Part shown: in pieces, positions 8,274 through 14,713 of the stretch | How the letters are laid out: each line of letters begins with the position of its first letter | Numbering within the stretch: position 1 is the stretch's first letter | Assembly: GCA_001970855.1 (NCBI GenBank) | Contig: LSSN01003653.1 | Span: 1-14,713 of the forward strand | Source: Smittium culicis | Lineage: Eukaryota; Kickxellomycota; Harpellomycetes; Harpellales; Legeriomycetaceae | Length of the DNA stretch: 14,713 bases | Direction: 5' to 3' | The notes under the pieces: model-generated | The model's input: the letters and a program-made list of their open reading frames with translations, nothing else | Told to the model about the DNA's origin: nothing | Database searches by the model: none | Program-made: the position numbers and the translations under genes

Positions 8274-11200
8274 CTAAACAGATAGGATTTCGGAGATAGT
8301 TTCGCAAACTGAAGGATTATAATCAGGTCTATTGGACTTGGTAATAACTTGAGCGTGGACAAAATCAAAGGTAATTTTGACCTCAGCAACAAAAATGGTG
8401 TTGTCAAACAAAGCACAGCTCAAGTAAAATACATAAAAGTTATCAGTTTTACGTTGGGCTACAGTAAATACGTTGTTCATATTCAATTTGTTTTTAACTA
8501 AATCTATACTATTCGTTTTGAGATCGCTAAAATTAAGCGTTGACGAATTTAGAGGATTGTTTAGGCTTCCCCATAGCTGTAAGAACGCAGTCTGCTCCAG
8601 TTTGCCTTTTGATCCATCCAAAAACAAAACGTGCATAGAGAACTTTGCAGCAAAATAGAATTCGCCTAGGTTACACTTGAGGGCTATTTGTAAACCATTT
8701 AAGGGGATACTCGGTTTAATCATGCTTGGATCCATGACGATTAACTCGATGCTTGTGTTGATAGATTGATTCTGCATAATAATATTATTTGGCAGCTGTA
8801 ATTGAGTCATTGGAACTAATCCAAAAGTGTTCAAATTGAATTGAAGTGCAAAATCGGTTAAAACAATTGCTGAATTATTTGATAGCGATAATACAAGCAT
8901 CACTTTATCGTTGACTCGCTCGAAGGCGCCATAAATCTCTAACCCATTTGATTGTCTCGAATCTAAAAGTTTCTGGCCTTGAATAGAATTGTTTCCCATT
9001 GTGGGATTGGGCTGGGTAAAGCCATTTGTGTACAGGTTGTTGTTTCCATAAGTACCATTAAGATTATTGTTATAATTCATTTCTTTTAAAGAAGAGGAAA
9101 TAGTTGAGTTTTCGTTGATGGAGTTGCTGTTCATAAAAGGTCCACTATTACTGCTAATTCCAAGGCCTAAATGACTATTTTTGAGTGAAGTAGACGCTGC
9201 AAAATTATTGGCTGCATTACCGCTTTCAATATTGTTTGTGTTGCTGTTGCTCTGAGATGATTGGTCAGATAAGCTCAGTCCTGCCAGTGGCAAATCGCTA
9301 GGATTAGTTATACCAATAGATGTGCTTGGTTTGCCTAGGCTATTTATGAGCGGATTTTCTATTGGTTGTTCGGTATTTATGAAGGAAGCCATTGGGTGAA
9401 TAGCGCTATTATTGTTCATGTTTGTAGAGCCATTGGATAGATCTGTTGGGGCGCTAATGTTATTTGCTCTAGAAAGCTGGCTGAGAGTAGGAATTGAGCT
9501 TGATTGAGTTAGTGCAAAAGTGTTGTTATCTAGTGCTGTATGTGTGTCATTTCTGATAAGTTGAGGCATTGTTGGGTACCGGTTCAATGTAGGGGGAACT
9601 AAATCATTTCCTGTTCCTGACGTAGCTCCGTTGAAACTGCTAATACTACTAAATGATGCAGAGTTAGAAAGTAGGCTAGGTCGAAAGTGAGGCTTGTTCA
9701 GTGGGTTTAACTCTGAAAATCTATCAGGGAGAGTGTTACTATTCAAGCTAGATACTAAAGGTGAGCTTTTAGAGAGCTGGATATCGTTCTTTTCGGGGGC
9801 TTTATTAATCAAGTCAGAAAATGCCATTTCCGCAAGCTGAACTGCACTGGATTTAGACTGGGGAATGCTTTTTGATGTGCTGAAGAAAGGAGAAAGATTT
9901 GACAGCGATTTTTGTGAGTTGGTATCAGATTGATCATTAATTGGCAAATCTGCCAAAGCTGAATAGGGGTCATAGTTAACAATGTTATCACCAAAACCAG
10001 ATAAATCTGGAGAGGCTTGTTCTAGGTCAGCTGTCTCAGTTTGAGTTTCTAAAGATAATTCATAGTCATTGTCAAGCTCAGACAGGCTGTAATCTAGGTT
10101 AGTTGATGGGAATCTATAATTAACCAAAGCTGGTGACTCAGGCAATAACAGCTCTTTTGGGCCTTTAAATAACTCATGTTGTGGCACAAAATATACTGAA
10201 CTAAGTGTCGAGATTTGCAAGAGTAGACTTTCTAGCCTTTTTAAGTCTAGCGGTTCAGCATAATAATTTAAAAAGTTCTTTTTCAAGGAAACGATTTTCT
10301 AATAGTATATACAAAATGAGTTAGTGTATGGAATCTTGAAGAAAAGAAATGAAAAAGGTCAAGATTTTAAGCGAGTATTTGTTAGAGCAAGAATTTGAAA
10401 TAATTTATATACCTTTCCAGCTTCTGGGGATAAAGTAAGGAGTTTAGAGTAAAAAAGAGCTCTATCTCTAACATCAGGATCACTAATTTTTTCGGAGGCT
10501 GATACTATTAATCGCTTTATAATAGAGTTCAATTTAGTCTTTCTTGACAAGAAAGATTTAGCAAGCGCTGTTAGCAACGCCAGTTGAACCTATAAAATTT
10601 CCAATTAAAGTTTAAAGCGAGCTTTAACATTAATAGATAAAGTAAAATACCATATCGATATTTGCATATCTATAGGAAGATGATTTGAATCAAATAAGTT
10701 TAAAAAGTTAAAAAATATAGTTTAAAATACCGATGATTTTTCTTCAAAGAAGTTTTCTGATAAAGTTTTTAAAACTAACTCAGCGCGATTAGAAGAATCA
10801 ATGTAAGCTCCGGCTATCCAAATTAAAGATGCCTTTGATTCATCGTCAGTTATTTGATTAGATACATCGAATATTTTTGACAAGATTCTTCTGTATCTAC
10901 CAGGATACTTTTGCATGATTTTCTAATTAATATTTAATGTTTTCAGAATGAAAAAATACATATAATTAAAAATATATGTATAGGTTGTTTTGTATAGAGC
11001 ATTAAATTATGGAAAAAAAATCATTACACTCATCGCTATTATGGCTTCCTGAATGGCAAAATGTTGTTTTGAGTCTATTATTTTTATAATGATGGCGACA
11101 CAGTTGTCTGCTAATGGGGGCAATTTAACTGCCATTCTCCCAATACTATGAATGACTTTTATGACAAATTCTTGATCAGGCTCGAGTGCGTATCTGTTTA

Positions 11201-12960
11201 ACGATAATAGAAATGAAAATAAAGAACAAAAAAACGTCGCAAAATTAATAAAAAATAATAATTTAAAGTTATTAACAAAACAACAATGTTAAGCGTTTAA
11301 TTACTCTGCAAGTTCCATAAGTACAATATTTGCGCTGTCCAAGTCCACTAGTCTAACCAAAAGCTCAAGCTTTTCTATTTTGACGTAGTTTGGCTCATTG
11401 TATTTACAGAACAACGAATGGACCTGGCCTTGTAAAATTGGAGGCCACCGCTCATTCAGCAAAATAATATTTTTTAAAGTAATGTAACGAACTTGGGGGC
11501 CAGATTTTAGTAGCGTGACTGGTCAAAATAAAAAAGAGGAAAATATATGTTAATATCGAAGGTTTTAAGAGTGTAGTTAAAAAGATGGGTTTAGAGCAAA
11601 CCTAAAGAGTTTGTGATTTTTTCGCATAGCTCCAACAGAACGCTTTCGTCTTTGATATAATTCATTAGATAACAAACAAGCCTAATGGAAGCTAAAACTA
11701 CACCACTGTTACTATGTTGAAATCGAGGAATGATTCTGTCTATCAAATTTTCTGATTCTTCAAATGTTTGTGGAATCGTAGACATTAGAGCGGTAAGCAA
11801 ATTTATTTGACTCCATCTAATAATAAAGGAGAAAAAAAAGTGGGTTAAGATAGTTTAATAGAAGTTAAATAAGCATGGAATAAGAAAAGACATTCTTTTT
11901 ACTTAAAATACATATTATATGGTCATTTTTATACTTACTCGTTACATTCATTTAATGCTAGGCTTAGTTTTCTAGCTGTATTATAGTTTAGCTTTAATGA
12001 TATTGTTGGAATAACAATTGAGATTTCTCTTAGAGCTGTAATTGCGTTAGAAACAACCTATCAGTAAAAAGTACAGAATAGGTAGGGTAGATAAGATTAA
12101 AACAGCTCTATATATAATTTTAAAAGAAATTGTGGATATTTTATAAGGGTATAAATTAAAATAAGTACAATAGGGTTTTCATCGAGCAAATGACTTTTTA
12201 GTAAATCTAAAAGTTGAGGTTCATCTTCGAATAAATGATTGTAATATCGGACAATTTTTAGTAAAGCTAAAGCGGAAGTTTTTTTAACAAACGGATCTTT
12301 GTCAACAAGACTAATTTTTAATTGATCAATTAAGGAAAAAATAACTTTTTCAGTGTTTATATAGCTTAAAGTTCGAATCGAGTTTGCTCTAAATAATGGA
12401 TTCGCGCTATTCGCATCCTGTAAAAAAAAAACAACAAAAAAACACAAATGATAGGTTAATTAGCATTTAGATATGAAAGGATTTCAAAAGCATTGTAAAC
12501 AAACTTTGAATGTTTTAAAAAACGAGAATTTATGGAAAAATTTAAAAAGGGTAATTGATTATTTAGTAGTAAAGACTATATATAAAAATTAATTGTTACT
12601 TTTTCTAGAAGAGGGATTGCCATATTGGCTATTTGCGAATTCAAACGGCCGTAGTTTATGAGGTATAAATGGATTAGCTTTTTGATCTCAATGTCGTCGT
12701 ATTTTAAGCATTCCAAGACTTGTTTGTAAAGAGATGTGGTGTTTATTCCAACAGCCATATTCATAACAACCTTTTTCATTAAAGCCTTCTTTTTAGGGAG
12801 CTTTGAGTTTTTCTTAAGCGAAAATTCATCTTGGAGCTCGGAAACGCTGACTAATAAATAAAAGTATATTTGGATGAAAAAATTAAGGAGTGTTAATGAA
12901 GAATCAAGATGAATAAAAAACGATAAAATTACAAGTTTGAAAGCTTCTAAAATCGGACAT
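8274..12960 (-). CDS. AP-1/AP-2 type beta-adaptin, large clathrin-adaptor subunit
   Basis: Ten exons, right to left: 12933-12960, 12600-12850, 12169-12417, 11939-12057, 11602-11816, 11305-11518, 11028-11193, 10731-10922, 10413-10589, 8274-10298. Introns are 82-182 nt, GT-AG; 3636 nt give 1211 residues, longer than the roughly 940 of animal beta1/beta2. The trunk (about 1-590) is an alpha-helical repeat with family landmarks: K-K-L-I-H-L-Y-L-I-N-Y (66-76), N-P-I-V-V-S-N-A (174-181), N-E-C-N-E-W (212-217), Y-V-K-I-E-K-L-E, and R-D-R-A-L-F-Y. A hinge of about 400 residues, rich in Asn and Ser, follows. The ear (about 989-1211) carries G-L-E-I-Y-G, L-T-D-F-A-L-Q-F-N and the platform-type Trp near 1113. 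Beta-adaptins join AP complexes to clathrin and bind dileucine cargo and accessory proteins. The landmarks favour beta1/beta2 over beta3 or beta4, but AP-1 versus AP-2 cannot be decided here. The 28-nt first exon (MSDFRSFQT) is inferred from frame, splice sites and similarity to adaptin N-termini; it is the least certain part. Confidence 0.94.
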
Positions 12961-13036
12961 TTTTAAAAATCGTTCAGTAGGTTAAGGGAAGCGAGCAACG
13001 GGTGCGAAAAAACAAAGCTCGTATGAATCAGATTTA

Positions 13037-13933
13037 AATAGACGAAACCACGATTAGTATCTGTGGTCTACAGTGAAGAAAGAGCGTTATTATATCCAAA
13101 TGAGGTACTTTTCGTTTTACTTCAAGATGTTTATTTTTTACCTCAGAGAGTTTATTAACACAAAAAGGTACAGCCGATATAATTTAAGGCGACTCAAACA
13201 CACAACTTTATGTTTTGAATAGATTGAACTGGCTGTCTTTTAGCTTCTATGTTTGAGATAAGCTACTGTCCAAATTGGCGCCGATTAGAAATAGCCGTCT
13301 GATTTTACGTCTATCAGCTGCAAATAGAATTAGATTCCCACAATTCCAGCTAAACGCTAATTTTCGATTCTCCAAATATAAGGTTAAATCCATCACTAAA
13401 AAATCAAATCCCGATATGAATAGGCGCCCAGAACCTTAGCTAAAATATTCGGCCAATAGCCACACAAGTTTGTAATCTTCCTGATGCTTAGCCAATATGA
13501 TGACTGCATCGACTATTTCCCCCCAACTTGAAGCTAAACTAAGCTTTCTATCAAACTTTCTGCTTGTGGGGATTCTTGATTTTATGTTTGCCAAAAGTCA
13601 CTAAGCCAATAAGCTAAACATATAGATGCGATTTAACTCAAATTTTCAAAATTATACATTTTTCAGAAACTCCTGTTCACCTAATAATCCACTAGACTTC
13701 CCAATACCCAAAATTCTGCTCAGTTGTCTAAACCCCCATGAGCGCAAAATATTGACAAATAGTCTTTCTTTTCGCTTAAACAAATCCCTTTAAATCCGAT
13801 ATAATATAAGGACGCATAAAACTGAACGGTAACGCAATTGATTTTCAGTAATAATATCACACTAAAGGTCTGTTTGAAATATATTTGCTGACATGTCATA
13901 GAAAAAATATAAAGATGTTAAGTGATAAAGATA
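13037..13933 (-). pseudogene. Decayed coding region of unknown identity
   Basis: One minus-strand frame over 299 codons holds open blocks of 23, 23, 45, 14, 53, 62, 12 and 49 codons, broken by ten stops. In A+T-rich DNA one would expect about twice as many. The blocks read like protein: S-W-G-E-I-V-D-A-V, then K-H-Q-E-D-Y-K-L-V-W-L-L-A-E-Y-F, then, one stop later in the same frame, I-S-G-F-D-F-L-V-M-D-L and C-R-P-Q-I-L-I-V-V near the end. Local G+C also seems higher than in the flanks. The G-F-D-F-L segment loosely recalls the end of a retropepsin domain, so a dead retroelement is one possibility, but I cannot name a family. It ends about 75 bp before the adaptin start codon, so it may overlap that gene's promoter. 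It could still be chance, since frames were inspected by eye. Confidence 0.45.
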
Positions 13934-14553
13934 TTATTTGTATATAAAATTAATACTTCTAAATCTATTTTTGACTAATTTTCGACTCGATTATACAGCC
14001 TATTTTGAAGAATATGGCGAAGAGGACGCTTTCTTGCTGCTTAATTCTATTCGAATAAGAAAGTTTAATCTCTAGTAATTTTGAACTAGTAATAAAGGAG
14101 TTTATATTTTTCTATGCATATCTAGTTAAAAATATATTATGTATATCGTCTAGTGAAGAGAACGTGATATCCTATACACTATAGTTCCAAATAATATAAG
14201 ATTCTGTCTTATTTCAGAATCCCTATTATTACAAGCTGATTTTGTAATTCCATATATATACTCATTTAATACTCCACGTGTGATTTTTATTACCATTCAA
14301 TTATGACTTTATAATATGACAACTCTAAAATATATTTTTTAGCTATCGGATCAAAACTATTTTCTATCCAAGAAACTCCTGTAGATAATTTCTGACCTCG
14401 CAATTTCCAAGATTCTAATTAAACAAAAAAAAAGTATATCTAGTAATAGAATTTTTTATTACCCACTATCTATACTATTAATTTTAAAAAATATTAAACA
14501 TATAAATTGATTAAACCGATGGTTAAAAATAATTCAAAATATCAAATTAACAA
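13934..14553. other. Noncoding stretch near the right edge
   Basis: This is 620 nt of A+T-rich sequence with no supported gene, RNA or copy of the 195-bp repeat. A plus-strand open block around 13975-14060 has no start codon context and reads as chance. The part next to 14553 would be the 3' untranslated region of the candidate gene at the right edge. Confidence 0.5.
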
Positions 14554-14623
14554 CTAGTAAAAATAGCTTCGCTCCTCAAAAGTGTCTCCAGTGTCGAACT
14601 CGATCGGAAAAAGTTCACTAAAT
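14554..14623 (-). CDS. Candidate C-terminal exon of an unidentified minus-strand gene
   Basis: Downstream of a good acceptor (TTTTTTATTCCAG, 14624-14636 on the plus strand), a minus-strand frame reads F-S-E-L-F-P-I-E-F-D, then E-E-R-S-Y-F-Y, and stops at TAG (14554-14556). Base composition is more balanced than in the surroundings and the residues are protein-like. A matching donor GTATTT at 14664 would give an in-phase upstream block running to the window edge, but the intron would be only 41 nt, shorter than any other here. The true donor may lie beyond 14713. I do not recognise the protein, and the exon is short enough to be chance. Confidence 0.33.
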
Positions 14624-14713
14624 CTGGAATAAAAAATTCAGTAAAAAAAGTATCATGTAAATACTCTAATAGTAAATATCGATAGTATACCGCATGTGTA
14701 AATTTTATTCGGT

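Noticed and set aside
8473..8658. 61-codon plus-strand open frame opposite the adaptin ear
   Set aside because: The minus strand here encodes a clear beta-adaptin appendage domain; the opposite frame is a shadow.
9809..9994. 61-codon minus-strand frame overlapping the adaptin hinge
   Set aside because: It is a different frame of the same strand inside the long final adaptin exon, without homology; a shadow of repetitive Asn/Ser codons.
13262..13438. About 59-codon plus-strand open frame without a start
   Set aside because: It lies opposite the minus-strand decayed frame, which is longer and more protein-like.

Overview
The window is eukaryotic nuclear DNA. It is strongly A+T-rich and has intron-split genes on both strands. 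All 19 introns I placed inside the three identified genes are GT-AG and 77-182 nt long, with wide intergenic gaps full of homopolymer runs. The frequenin/NCS-1 protein reads closest to fungal members (for example the [12 protein letters not shown] stretch). The golgin GRIP domain also has the D-S-K-R-(Y/F)-E-V-L form that I associate with fungi and plants. An A+T-rich, early-diverging fungus is my best guess, but this is an inference and cannot be settled from the sequence.

Layout, left to right: an (ATA)n microsatellite runs in from the left edge (1-153). A four-exon minus-strand gene for NCS-1/frequenin follows (880-1760), rebuilt to exactly 190 residues. A 3-kb gap (1761-4827) contains at least four diverged copies of a roughly 190-200 bp repeat. 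The best copy has TTAA-flanked CCCTTTC...GAAAGGG ends, like a non-autonomous piggyBac-type element. An eight-exon plus-strand gene for a coiled-coil golgin with a C-terminal GRIP domain (4828-7605, 677 aa) converges on a ten-exon minus-strand gene for the large beta subunit of an AP-1/AP-2 clathrin adaptor (8274-12960, 1211 aa). Upstream of the adaptin, 13037-13933 on the minus strand holds one reading frame with long open blocks broken by ten stops, which looks like a decayed coding region. A candidate last exon of another minus-strand gene lies at the right edge (14554-14623).

All three intact genes belong to Golgi/trans-Golgi membrane traffic. Frequenin activates a Golgi PI 4-kinase in yeast, GRIP golgins are recruited to the trans-Golgi by Arl1, and beta-adaptins link cargo and PI-lipid-bound adaptor complexes to clathrin. 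The exon joins below were derived by hand from frame continuity, splice consensus and family homology. They are internally consistent (each CDS length is divisible by three and ends at a stop), but no transcript evidence is available here.
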